In this document: positions 26,952-34,986 of the stretch, piece by piece
How the letters are laid out: every line of letters begins with the position of its first letter
Numbering within the stretch: position 1 is the stretch's first letter
Source: DASTFY01 sp963829955
GTDB lineage: Bacteria > Actinomycetota > Acidimicrobiia > Acidimicrobiales > Ilumatobacteraceae
Assembly: GCA_963829955.1 (NCBI GenBank)
Contig: CAWHKS010000016.1
Location: forward strand, 62,001-126,000
Direction: 5' to 3'
Length of the DNA stretch: 64,000 bases
The notes under the pieces: model-generated
The model's input: only the letters and a program-made list of their open reading frames with translations
What the model was told of the DNA's origin: nothing
The model's database searches: none
Position numbers and translations under genes: made by a program

Positions 26952-27369
26952 GCCCGTCGGTGACGAATGTCCGCACCGCCTCGGCGACCACCGCCATCTC
27001 CTCCGGGCTCTCGTACTTGACGCGGGGCCAGAAGAATCCCCGGAGACCGTCCTTGCGTCGGCGGGGCACGACGTGCACGTGGAGGTGAGCCACGCTCTGG
27101 CTCACCACGTTGTTCATGGCGACGAAGGATCCGTCGGCCGCCAGCGCGGCCTGGACCGCTACTGCGACGCGCTGCACGCGCGTGAAGAACGGCCCCACGA
27201 GCTCGGCGGGGAGGTCGCCCAAGGTGACGACATGGGTGCGGGGGACGACGAGCACGTGCCCCTTGAACACCGGTCGGTGATCGAGGAACCCCACGGCCAA
27301 TTCGTCGTCCAGCACTACCTCGGCCGGCTGTACGCCGGCGATCACGGCGCAGAAGAGGCACTCCGCCAT
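26944..27369 (-). CDS. HIT family nucleotide hydrolase
   Basis: This 141-residue histidine-triad protein has the catalytic motif HLHVHVVPR (HxHxHxx) near residue 99 and the entry motif CLFCAVIAG with two cysteines. HIT proteins hydrolyse nucleoside phosphoramidates or dinucleoside polyphosphates. The ATG at 27369 is preferred over a longer form because homologues begin MxECLFC. Its upstream region faces phoH, with starts about 110 bases apart. Confidence 0.88.
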   Translation of the reverse strand: MAECLFCAVIAGVQPAEVVLDDELAVGFLDHRPVFKGHVLVVPRTHVVTLGDLPAELVGPFFTRVQRVAVAVQAALAADGSFVAMNNVVSQSVAHLHVHVVPRRRKDGLRGFFWPRVKYESPEEMAVVAEAVRTFVTDGLT

Positions 27370-27479
27370 CGCCGCAGTCTCGCCCGCGTGAACGTCGCGC
27401 GAACAACCGGGGACCATCCACCATCACCCAGAGGTGACGGACTAGGACAGCGCCGACGCACCCGCCACCCTGGAGCACG

Positions 27480-28793
27480 ATGCCCAAGACGTACGTGTTG
27501 GACACCTCGGTCCTGTTGTCCGATCCGAGGTCCTTCGCCCGTTTCGAGGAGCACGAGGTGGTCGTCCCCCTCGTGGTGCTCGCCGAACTGGAGGCCAAGC
27601 GCCATCACCCCGAGCTGGGGTGGGCCGCCCGCCAGGCCTTGCGGGCGCTGGAGGACCTGCGCACCACCTACGGCACGCTGGTCCGGCCCTTGCCGGTCAA
27701 CGAGCAGGGCGGCACCGTGCGGGTCGAGGTCAACCACCAGGAGCTGGCCGGCCTACCGGCCACGCTGCGGTCCGAGGCCAACGACCACCGCATCCTCGCC
27801 GTGGCCCGCAACCTGGCCAACGAGGGCGCAGAGGTCGCGGTGGTCACCAAGGACCTCCCGCTGCGGCTCAAGGCCAGCATCGTCGGGCTCGCGGCCGACG
27901 AGTACCGCAACGAGATGGTGGCCGACAGCAGCTGGGCGGGCTTCGCCGAGCTCGACGTACCTGCGGCCGTCATCGACGAGCTGTTCGCCGAGCGGGCCAT
28001 CGACCTCGACGACCTCGACTCCCTCCACGGGGGCGGGGACCTGCCGTGCCACACGGGGCTGGCCCTCCACGCCGGATCCCAGTCGGCCCTCGCCCGCGTC
28101 CACCCGGACAAGCGGGCGCACCTCGTGCGCAGCGACGGCGCGGTGTTCGACGTCCGGGGCCGCTCGGCCGAGCAGCGCATCGCCATCGACCTGCTCAGCG
28201 ATCCATCCATCGGGATCGTCAGCCTCGGCGGGAACGCCGGGACCGGCAAGAGCGTCCTCGCGCTGGCCGCGGGTCTCGAAGCCGTCCTGGAGGCCCGCAC
28301 CCACCAGCGCGTCATCGTGTTCCGCCCGCTGTACTCCGTCGGCGGGCAGGACCTCGGCTTCCTGCCCGGCACCGAGGCGGAGAAGATGGGCCCGTGGGCG
28401 GCCGCGGTGACCGACGCCCTCGAGTCGGTGATGAGTCGCGAGGTCATCGAGGAGGTCACCAGCCGCGGGCTCGTCGAGGTGCTGCCCCTGACGTACATCA
28501 GGGGTCGCAGCCTCACCGAGAGCTTCGTGGTCATCGACGAGGCGCAGAACCTCGAGCGCAGCGTGCTCCTCACCGCGCTCAGCCGGCTCGGTCGTGGCAG
28601 CCGGGTGGTGCTCACCCACGACGTGGCGCAACGGGACAACCTGCGGGTCGGGCGCCACGACGGTGTGGTCTCGGTGATCGAGTCGTTGAAGGGTCACCCG
28701 CTGTTCGCGCACGTCACCCTCACCCGCTCCGAGCGGTCGCCCATCGCCGCGCTGGTGGCCGGGCTCCTCGACGGGGGCGCCCTCGACGGGTGA
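27480..28793 (+). CDS. PhoH family PIN-ATPase
   Basis: This 437-residue protein joins an N-terminal PIN nuclease domain (residues about 1-140; VLDTSVLLSDP with the metal aspartate and VVTKDLPLRLKA) to a C-terminal PhoH-like P-loop ATPase. The ATPase has Walker A GNAGTGKSV (about 249-257) and Walker B FVVIDEAQNL. In mycobacteria the equivalent PhoH2 is an ATP-dependent RNA helicase and RNase, so a role in RNA metabolism is likely. The ATG at 27480 directly follows GGAGCACG. There is no antitoxin gene next to it. Confidence 0.9.
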   Translation: MPKTYVLDTSVLLSDPRSFARFEEHEVVVPLVVLAELEAKRHHPELGWAARQALRALEDLRTTYGTLVRPLPVNEQGGTVRVEVNHQELAGLPATLRSEANDHRILAVARNLANEGAEVAVVTKDLPLRLKASIVGLAADEYRNEMVADSSWAGFAELDVPAAVIDELFAERAIDLDDLDSLHGGGDLPCHTGLALHAGSQSALARVHPDKRAHLVRSDGAVFDVRGRSAEQRIAIDLLSDPSIGIVSLGGNAGTGKSVLALAAGLEAVLEARTHQRVIVFRPLYSVGGQDLGFLPGTEAEKMGPWAAAVTDALESVMSREVIEEVTSRGLVEVLPLTYIRGRSLTESFVVIDEAQNLERSVLLTALSRLGRGSRVVLTHDVAQRDNLRVGRHDGVVSVIESLKGHPLFAHVTLTRSERSPIAALVAGLLDGGALDG

Positions 28794-28890
28794 CCTCAAC
28801 TGAGGAGACGACGCACGAGGCCCCTTGTGCGGCGAGGCGGGTTAGTGTTAAATCGCTGTACCACGCGATCAATTCCGTTACAGTTGGCCG

Positions 28891-28934
28891 GAGGAGCGGT
28901 GAGAGCCAACCCCTCCCGGCTCCCGCCGCTCCTC
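28891..28934 (+). promoter_or_regulatory. Inverted repeat in the whiB leader
   Basis: GAGGAGCGG (28891-28899) and CCGCTCCTC (28926-28934) can pair as a 9-bp stem with a 26-nt loop in the whiB upstream region. The preceding 60 bases (28835-28890) are the most AT-rich part of this 170-bp gap and probably hold the promoter, though I cannot pick -10 and -35 boxes with confidence. Confidence 0.35.
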
Positions 28935-28963
28935 ACCGTACGAGCTCGACCGCCGGAGGATCG

Positions 28964-29317
28964 ATGGCTCCCTTCGAGCCGCTCGACACCCACGACGCCC
29001 TGCAGCGACACCCCCACCACGGCGCCTTGGCCGACGAGGTCTTGGCCCACGAGGTCTGGGACGACGCGGCGTGCCGGGGTCAGACTCACCTCTTCTTCCC
29101 GCCTCGCGCCGAGCGCCCGCAGGCCAGGGTCCGGCGGGAAGCCCAGGCCCGGCTCCTGTGCGGGAAGTGCCCGGTGCAGCCGCAGTGCCGGCACTTCGCC
29201 CGCGCCAACCGCGAGTACGGGATGTGGGGGGGCGAGTCCGAGGAGGAGCGCCACCGGGCCGGCTTCACCGTGGCCGCGCCGATCGGCGTGCGGGCGCGCG
29301 CTGCGTCCTGTGCCTGA
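28964..29317 (+). CDS. WhiB-family iron-sulfur transcriptional regulator
   Basis: This 117-residue Wbl protein binds a 4Fe-4S cluster through C38, C66, C69 and C75 (AACRG; LCGKCPVQPQC). The turn motif YGMWGGESEEER, which contacts the sigma factor or DNA, follows. Wbl proteins are specific to actinobacteria and respond to redox, NO or developmental signals. The long upstream stretch with an inverted repeat suggests its own regulation. The ATG at 28964 has CGGAGGATCG before it. Which Wbl class it belongs to cannot be decided from the sequence alone. Confidence 0.93.
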   Translation: MAPFEPLDTHDALQRHPHHGALADEVLAHEVWDDAACRGQTHLFFPPRAERPQARVRREAQARLLCGKCPVQPQCRHFARANREYGMWGGESEEERHRAGFTVAAPIGVRARAASCA

Positions 29318-29345
29318 GCGCTCGCCGACCTGGCACGATGCAGGG

Positions 29346-29744
29346 ATGGGTCCCGGCGACACCGTCACCAGCTTCATCCAGGCGATCGAGGGCAACGACC
29401 TCGAACGCGCGCTCGAGTTGCTCGACCCCGAGGTCGAGTACGACAACGTGCCGATCGCCAAGGTGCACGGCCCGGACGCGGTCAGGAACATCCTGGCCCC
29501 GTTCCTGGCCGGCTGCTCGGAGGTCGAATGGGTCGTCCACCGGCAGGTCGAGCAGGACGACGGGGACGGTTCGGGCACCGTGATGAACGAGCGCACGGAC
29601 CGCTTCCGCATGGGTGAGGGCGAGCACGCGCGCTGGGTGGAGATCCCGCTGGCCGGCCTGTTCGCCGTGCGGGGTGGGCGCATCGTGCTGTGGCGGGACT
29701 ACTTCGACGACGCGACGTTCCGCACCCAGCTCACCGGCGGGTGA
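29346..29744 (+). CDS. Limonene-1,2-epoxide hydrolase-like protein
   Basis: This 132-residue SnoaL/NTF2-fold protein keeps the residues that form the epoxide hydrolase triad in limonene-epoxide hydrolase: R83 and D85 (NERTDRF) and D118 (WRDYFDD). The family opens epoxides without a covalent intermediate; the natural substrate here is unknown. The ATG at 29346 lies 28 bases after whiB on the same strand. Confidence 0.8.
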   Translation: MGPGDTVTSFIQAIEGNDLERALELLDPEVEYDNVPIAKVHGPDAVRNILAPFLAGCSEVEWVVHRQVEQDDGDGSGTVMNERTDRFRMGEGEHARWVEIPLAGLFAVRGGRIVLWRDYFDDATFRTQLTGG

Positions 29745-29801
29745 CCGCCCACGCCGCCAGGTCCGCGGCCGCTGCTACACCCCCTGCGTAGGGTGCGGGG
29801 C

Positions 29802-30620
29802 ATGCCGGTAGCCACCGCGAGCACCCCTTCCCTCGCGGCCACCCGCTTCGCCGTGGTCGACGTGGAGACCAGCGGCCTGCGCCCGGACCGCCACCGGCTC
29901 CTGCAGATCGGGGTCGTCCGCATCACCGGGGACGGCACCGTCCTCGATCGGTGGGACACGTTCCTCCGCGCGCCCTGGCGCCCCGTCGGCGGACGGGACA
30001 TCCACGGGCTCTCCCGGCGGACGCTCAGGGGCGCGCCCCGCGTGCGTCACGTGGCGGACCAGCTCGTCTCGCTGTTCGACGGCTGCATCGTGTGCGCGCA
30101 CAACGCCGACTTCGACTGGCCGTTCCTCGCGCGCGGGCTACGGCGCGCCGGTCTCGCCGTCCCCGACGCGCTCCGCCTGTGCACTCTGCGCCTGTCTCGC
30201 TCGCTCGACCCTGAGCGCGCCCGGTCCCACCGCCTGGGCGACCTGTGCCTGCGCTACGACATCCCCCTCATCCGCGCCCACGACGCCGCCGCCGACGCGG
30301 AGGCGACGGCGATGCTCCTGCCGCGGCTGCTGGCAACGGCCGGCATCAGCGAGCGCGCTCAGCTCGAGCCGTACCTCGCCGGCACGACCACGGCCTGGAC
30401 CGCTTCCGTCGCTCGAGCCGCTGACGCGGCGCCGGACCCGCTCAGCGGTAGAGCGCCAGCACCCTGGCCGCCGCCTCTGCCCCCGCCCGACGCAGCTCGG
30501 GTGGCTCCAGCACCTCCGCCGAGGGCCCAAGGCGCAGCAACAGGCGCTCCAGCCATCGCACCGACAACACCGGCAGCTCCACCACCAGGTGCTCGGGTCC
30601 GTCCGGTGTCACGCTCGTGA
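29802..30620 (+). CDS. DEDDh 3'-5' exonuclease (DnaQ-like)
   Basis: The catalytic acidic set is complete: D20 and E22 (VVDVETSGL), D103 (HNADFDW), H160 and D165 (HDAAADAEAT). Such proteins proofread DNA or trim nucleic acids. The ATG at 29802 is preferred over a GTG nine bases earlier. The last 60 residues are proline/alanine-rich and lie antisense to the end of the convergent WYL regulator gene (30442 onwards). A stop at 30448-30450 in the next frame suggests the real gene ends there after a one-base error. The C-terminus is therefore doubtful, while the nuclease domain is sound. Confidence 0.83.
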   Translation: MPVATASTPSLAATRFAVVDVETSGLRPDRHRLLQIGVVRITGDGTVLDRWDTFLRAPWRPVGGRDIHGLSRRTLRGAPRVRHVADQLVSLFDGCIVCAHNADFDWPFLARGLRRAGLAVPDALRLCTLRLSRSLDPERARSHRLGDLCLRYDIPLIRAHDAAADAEATAMLLPRLLATAGISERAQLEPYLAGTTTAWTASVARAADAAPDPLSGRAPAPWPPPLPPPDAARVAPAPPPRAQGAATGAPAIAPTTPAAPPPGARVRPVSRS

Positions 30621-31388
30621 CCGGGTAGCGCTCCGTCATCCAGGCCCCGTCGGTGCTCATGCGCAGCCGCACGAGCGAGGCGTCTGCGAACTGGCTCAAC
30701 CAGTCCGGGGCCTCCGACGCGGGAGGGAGGTCGGCGGCCACCCGATCGCCCGTGTCGCGCACGGCCTCGATGCGGTCGACACGGAACCAGCGCTCCTCGC
30801 CGACGCCGTGGTCGAGCGCCTGCAGGTACCAGTGTCCGCGGTCGCCGACGACTGCGACCGGATCGACGACTCGCTCGGCGCGCTCACCGCGGTTGGCGAC
30901 GAAGTAGGTGATGGCGAGGCGCCGACCCTCGTCGGCGGCGGCCCGGGCGGCATCGAGGAACTCCGGGTGCGGCACGTCGACCTGCAGGACCGGCGCACCT
31001 CCCAACACCGCGGCCACCTTGTCGAGCGCCCGGGCCAGCGGTCCCTGCGGGTCGGCACCGGGGAGCTCCAGGGCGGCACGCCCGGCCGCGAGGAGCGAGA
31101 AACCCTCCCGCGGGTCATGCGCAGCGGCCGGGTGAACAGGCGCGGGACACCGGCGTAGATGACGTCGTCCTCGACGAACAGGTCGATCATCTCGTCGACG
31201 TAGGGCGGGAGCCCGCAGAGCGCGGCCAGCTCGACGTCGTGGATGAGTTGCTCCCGGCCGACGCCGAAGCGCTCCGCCGCCTCCTCGACGGGAACCTGCC
31301 CCCGTTCCATGAGCCAGGGCAGCAGGATGAGGAGCCGGCGCAGCCGCGTGCCCGCCGGTTCCGGGCCGCGTCTCGATGGCGGGCTCAC
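30442..31388 (-). CDS. pafC: PafC-type WYL-domain transcriptional regulator, frameshifted
   Basis: Two frames together give the second half of the PafB/PafC pair, which in mycobacteria activates DNA-damage genes. The N-terminal frame from GTG 31388 has the winged-helix part (LRRLLILLPWLMERGQVPVEEAAERFGV, then LFTRPLRMT). The C-terminal frame has the continuation EGFSLLAAGRAAL and the WYL domain (HWYLQALDHGVGEERWFRVDRI). One base is missing near 31106-31112. It follows pafB through a duplicated GTGA junction. The 3' end faces the DEDDh exonuclease gene. Confidence 0.8.
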
Positions 31389-31418
31389 GCCCGACCCTGC
31401 CTCGATGGCGGGCTCACG
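31371..31418 (-). repeat. Duplicated stop/start junction between pafB and pafC
   Basis: An 18-bp sequence (minus strand CGTGAGCCCGCCATCGAG) occurs twice with a 29-bp period. Each copy holds a GTGA stop/start overlap. The pafB stop (31416-31414) overlaps a GTG at 31417 that opens a ten-codon cistron (VSPPSRQGRA, stop 31387-31385). That stop overlaps the pafC GTG at 31388. The period equals 33 nt minus the 4-nt overlap, so both couplings are exact. Translation of the decapeptide is inferred. Confidence 0.85.
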
Positions 31419-32364
31419 GCTGCGCCCCGGCGATCTTCTCCAGCCAGCCGCGCATCTCTGCGCGCAGCTCTTCCGGCTCGAGCAGCTCGGCGTCCTCGAC
31501 CAGACCCGCCACCCAGGCCCGCAGGGCCCACGGGTTGGCGTAGGGAACGGTGACGACGATGCTGCCGTCGGCCCGACGCTCGGCGACTGCTCCGTCGCCG
31601 AGGTGGTTGACGACGGTCGGCGCCTGCGCCGCGCTCACCCAGACCCGGGCCGACACGACCTCCCCCTCGCCGACGAGCTTCGCGTCAGCCGGGAACATGG
31701 CCGCGGGGTCGAAGCCCTCTGGGATGGTGAAGGCACCGCCAGGGCCGACGCTGACCGCTCCCTCGATACGGTCGACCCGGTAGGTCCGCACCTCGCCGGC
31801 ATCGTGGTCGTGGCCCATCACGTACCAGAACCCTGACCGAGCCAGCAGACCGTAGGGATCGAGGTGCCGGGCCCGACCCCGGTACGTGAACCGTGCCGTC
31901 GCCCGCTCGCTGTTGGCAGCGAAGAGGATGGGCAGCGAGGGGGACGACGGGAGCGCGGCCACGATCGGCCGGTCCCCCGGCCCGCCCCCGGGGTCCGGCT
32001 GCGGGGGGCCGATCTTCAGCAGCGCGTCACCGCCCCAGTCCTCCCCGAGGTGGACGGTGGCCACGGCGAGCTGCAGCGCCCGCGTCTCCTCGGCAGTGAG
32101 GCCCAGGTCCGGCAGGGCGTAGCGCGACTTGTCGATCCAGTAGCCGGTGGCGCCGGCCTGGTCGCCGCTGAGGACGGTCTGCTCGAGGGGCACGCCCTCG
32201 TCCCTGAGCTGGCGCTTGTCCCGTTCGAACGCGGTGCGGCGCGCCGGGTCCTGCGCGGCGTACTGGCCCCGGAGCTCGTGGGTGATCTCGTCCAGAGTCA
32301 GCGGACGGCGGGTCTCCAGCAGGAGCGCCACCAGGTTGGTGAGGCGCTCGAGCGGATCGGTCAC
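31414..32364 (-). CDS. pafB: PafB-type WYL-domain transcriptional regulator
   Basis: This 316-residue regulator has an N-terminal winged helix (DPLERLTNLVALLLETRRPLTLDEI) with FERDKRQLRDEGVPL. A C-terminal WYL domain carries FTYRGRARHLDPYGLLARSGFWYVMGHD. It is the partner of the adjacent PafC-type protein; PafBC responds to DNA damage in mycobacteria. The GTG start at 32364 overlaps the stop of the B12-binding gene as GTGA. The proteasome/Pup genes that give the family its name are not in the window. Confidence 0.85.
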   Translation of the reverse strand: MTDPLERLTNLVALLLETRRPLTLDEITHELRGQYAAQDPARRTAFERDKRQLRDEGVPLEQTVLSGDQAGATGYWIDKSRYALPDLGLTAEETRALQLAVATVHLGEDWGGDALLKIGPPQPDPGGGPGDRPIVAALPSSPSLPILFAANSERATARFTYRGRARHLDPYGLLARSGFWYVMGHDHDAGEVRTYRVDRIEGAVSVGPGGAFTIPEGFDPAAMFPADAKLVGEGEVVSARVWVSAAQAPTVVNHLGDGAVAERRADGSIVVTVPYANPWALRAWVAGLVEDAELLEPEELRAEMRGWLEKIAGAQP

Positions 32365-32789
32365 GGACTCGGCGGCGCGGGTTCTCCTGGCGGCGCCGCC
32401 CGTGATCGTTCGATGGCGTCACGCACCACCTTGACCACGTCGTCCGCAGTCGCGCCGGGGGTCAGCACCGCGGCCACGCCCTGCGCCGTAAGGAGCGGCA
32501 CGTCGGGCTCCGGGATGATCCCTCCGACGATGACCGGGATGTCGGCGCCGCGGCCGCGCACCTTCTCGACCACCTTGGGCGCCAGCGTCATGTGGGCGCC
32601 GGACAGCATCGACAACCCGATCGCGTCGACGTCCTCGTCGACGGCCGCGGCCGCGACGGTGTCGGGCGTCTGGAACAGGCCGGTGTAGATGACCTCGAAG
32701 CCGGCATCGCGCAGCATGCGGGCCACCACCTTTACCCCGCGGTCGTGTCCGTCCAGCCCGACCTTCGCCACCAGCACCCGGTCGGTCAT
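32361..32789 (-). CDS. Stand-alone cobalamin-binding mutase subunit
   Basis: This 142-residue B12-binding domain has the base-off ligand motif DxHxxG (D13, H15, G18 in KVGLDGHDRG) and the later LSGAH and GGIIPEPD loops. Size and motif match small subunits of acyl-CoA mutases such as 2-hydroxyisobutyryl-CoA mutase HcmB, or the C-terminal part of methylmalonyl-CoA mutase. No large mutase subunit is encoded nearby. It is coupled by an ATGA overlap to the 3-hydroxyacyl-CoA dehydrogenase gene and by GTGA to pafB. Confidence 0.85.
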   Translation of the reverse strand: MTDRVLVAKVGLDGHDRGVKVVARMLRDAGFEVIYTGLFQTPDTVAAAAVDEDVDAIGLSMLSGAHMTLAPKVVEKVRGRGADIPVIVGGIIPEPDVPLLTAQGVAAVLTPGATADDVVKVVRDAIERSRAAPPGEPAPPSP

Positions 32790-33661
32790 GCCTTGGCGTA
32801 GTCGTAGAAGCCGCGCCCGGCCTTGCGACCGAGCAGCCCGGCCTCGACCATGCGCGACAGCAACGGCGGCGACGCGTACAGCGGCTCCTTGAACTCCGCG
32901 TAGAGGCTCTCGGCAACAGCCATCGTCGTGTCGAGGCCGATGAGGTCGGTCAGGCGTAGTGGGCCCATCGGGTGGTTGCAGCCCTCCATCATCCCGGTGT
33001 CGATGTCCTCCGGACTGGCGAAGCCGGACTCCAGCATGCGGATGGCCGAGAGCAGATAGGGCACGAGGAGGGCGTTGACGATGAAGCCGGCCCGGTCCTG
33101 CGACCGGATCACCCGCTTGTGTAGGACGTCCGTGGCGAAGGTCGACGCCCGCTCGGTCGTCTCCGGCGAGGTGAGAAGCGACGTGACGACCTCGACCAGT
33201 CGCAACACGGGGACCGGGTTGAAGAAGTGGATGCCCACCACCTGCTCGGGCCGGCTCGTGGCCATGCCCAGCTTCATGATCGGGATCGACGACGTGTTCG
33301 AGGCCAGGATGGCCCGGCTGCTGTCCACCACCTTGTCCAAGCTGGCGAAGACCTCGGTCTTGAGGCCCTCGTCCTCCACCACGGCCTCGACCACGAGGTC
33401 GCGGTCGGCCAGGTCGGCCAGATCGGTCGTCCAGCCGACCCGGGAGAGCGCGGCGTCCCGGTCCTCCTCGGTCAGCTTGCCGGAGCGCACGCCCCGGTCC
33501 AGGCTGGTCGTGACCCGACGCTGGCCCGCCTCGACGGCGCCCGCGTCGACCTCCCGCACGACGACGTCGAGGCCGGCACGCGCGCTGACCTCGGCGATCC
33601 CCGAACCCATCAGCCCGCAACCGACGACGCCGACACGCTCGATCACGCCCTGTTCGCTCAT
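32786..33661 (-). CDS. 3-hydroxybutyryl-CoA dehydrogenase family protein
   Basis: This 291-residue NAD(P)-dependent enzyme oxidises 3-hydroxyacyl-CoA. The dinucleotide motif is GVVGCGLMGSGIAEV (residues 11-25). The catalytic Ser/His/Glu region is SNTSSIPI followed by HFFNPVPVLRLVEVV. The C-terminal domain motif is GFIVNALLVPYL with GPLRLTDLIGLDT. Start chosen at ATG 33661, where family similarity begins. The frame continues open into the upstream P450 gene without a stop, which I read as a one-base error rather than a true fusion. Confidence 0.9.
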   Translation of the reverse strand: MSEQGVIERVGVVGCGLMGSGIAEVSARAGLDVVVREVDAGAVEAGQRRVTTSLDRGVRSGKLTEEDRDAALSRVGWTTDLADLADRDLVVEAVVEDEGLKTEVFASLDKVVDSSRAILASNTSSIPIMKLGMATSRPEQVVGIHFFNPVPVLRLVEVVTSLLTSPETTERASTFATDVLHKRVIRSQDRAGFIVNALLVPYLLSAIRMLESGFASPEDIDTGMMEGCNHPMGPLRLTDLIGLDTTMAVAESLYAEFKEPLYASPPLLSRMVEAGLLGRKAGRGFYDYAKA

Positions 33662-33671
33662 GTGATCGACG

Positions 33672-34966
33672 CTACTGCGCGGGGCGGACGCGAGGTCGGG
33701 CGTGAACGCGAGATCGAGGCGCTTGAGCCCCCGCAACACGAAGCTCGGGTGGTACTCGAGGTGCTCAGGGTCGGTGAGGCGGAGGTCGGCGAGGCGGCGG
33801 GCCAGGTGCTCGAAGGCCAGCTGGAGCTCCAGGCGGGACAGCGGTGCACCGATGCAGAAGTGGATCCCCTTGCCGAAGGCCAGGTGATCCTTGAGGTTCG
33901 GCCGGTCCGGATCGAAGCGGTCGGGATCATCGCCCCACACGCTGGGGTCCCGGTTGGCGCCGGCGTAGACCACCACCACCCGCGCCCCCTTCGGTACGGG
34001 TTCGCCGTCGATCTCCGTGTCCTCGGTGACGACGCGGAACATGCCCTGCGTCGGCGCGGCCAGCCGGAGGACCTCCTCCGTCACCAGCGGCGCGCGGCCC
34101 ACCGGGTCGGCCCGGAGCTTCTCCCACTGCTCGGGGTGCTCGGCCAGCAAGCGCACCCCCTCCGTGAGGGCCTTGGTGGTCGTCTCGTTGCCGGCCACCA
34201 GGAGCTGCTGGACGATCGACAGCATCTCGGCCATCTCCAGCGGACGGCGCCCGTCGTCGTCAGTGTCGATCTCCGCCTGGACCAGGTCGGTGAGCAGGTC
34301 GTCGGCGGGCTCGGCGCGGCGCCCTGCCAGCTGCTCGGCGAAGAAGTGCTGGAACTCGAGGATGCCCTCCTGCGCCTCGATGCGCCGGTCGTCGGAGATC
34401 ACTGTGCCGATCGCCGCGATGGAGTCGTCGCTCCAGCGCTTGAAGTCGTCCAGGCGGTCGACCGGCACGTTGAGCACGTAGGCGATGACCTCGACCGGCA
34501 GCGGGACGGCGAAGGCGGTGACGAGCTCGACCTGCCCATCGCCGATCCAGCGGTCGATGAGGCGCTGCACGATGGCCTCGACGGGCTCCCGCAGCCCGGC
34601 GATGGTGCGGGGCGTGAAGTACGGCGCCACCGTTCCGCGGTACCTCGTGTGCTGCGGCGGGTCGCTGGTGAGCATGGTCGGCACGTTCGGCCAGCCGCGG
34701 CTGACGATCTCCTGGAGCTTCTCGACCACTGGGCCGCGGGGCGCCTCACCGGTGAGGAAGCGGTTCGAGAAGGTCTTGGGGTCGCGCAGGATGGGAAGGA
34801 TCAGCTCGTGGCGGGTGACCAGGTAGAGGTCGGTGCCGGCGACCGGGAACACCGCGCCCTTCTGCTGCATCGCGCGGTAGTACGGGAACGGGCACTGCTG
34901 GATCGTGGCGTCGAACGGGTTGAAGCGATCGAGGTCGACGTCGGCGGCATCCCCCATCGAGCGCAT
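33672..34966 (-). CDS. Cytochrome P450
   Basis: This is a soluble bacterial P450 of about 430 residues. The heme-cysteine loop is FGKGIHFCIGAPLSRLE, the I-helix oxygen-activation motif is LLVAGNETTT, and the K-helix ExxR is EEVLR. The frame has no stop before the downstream dehydrogenase. A TAG at 33674-33672, ten bases before that gene's ATG, would be in frame if one base near 33675-33690 is missing; I use it as the likely end. The start is ATG 34966 or 34957. It is divergent from the acyl-CoA ligase, with only 20 bases between starts. Confidence 0.87.
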
Positions 34967-34986
34967 TCTGGCAGCATGCCCACGGT

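Noticed and set aside
27480..28793. PIN-PhoH gene as a toxin-antitoxin system
   Set aside because: There is no small antitoxin gene upstream on the same strand. The neighbour is a divergent HIT gene, so it is more likely a stand-alone PhoH2-type RNA helicase/nuclease.
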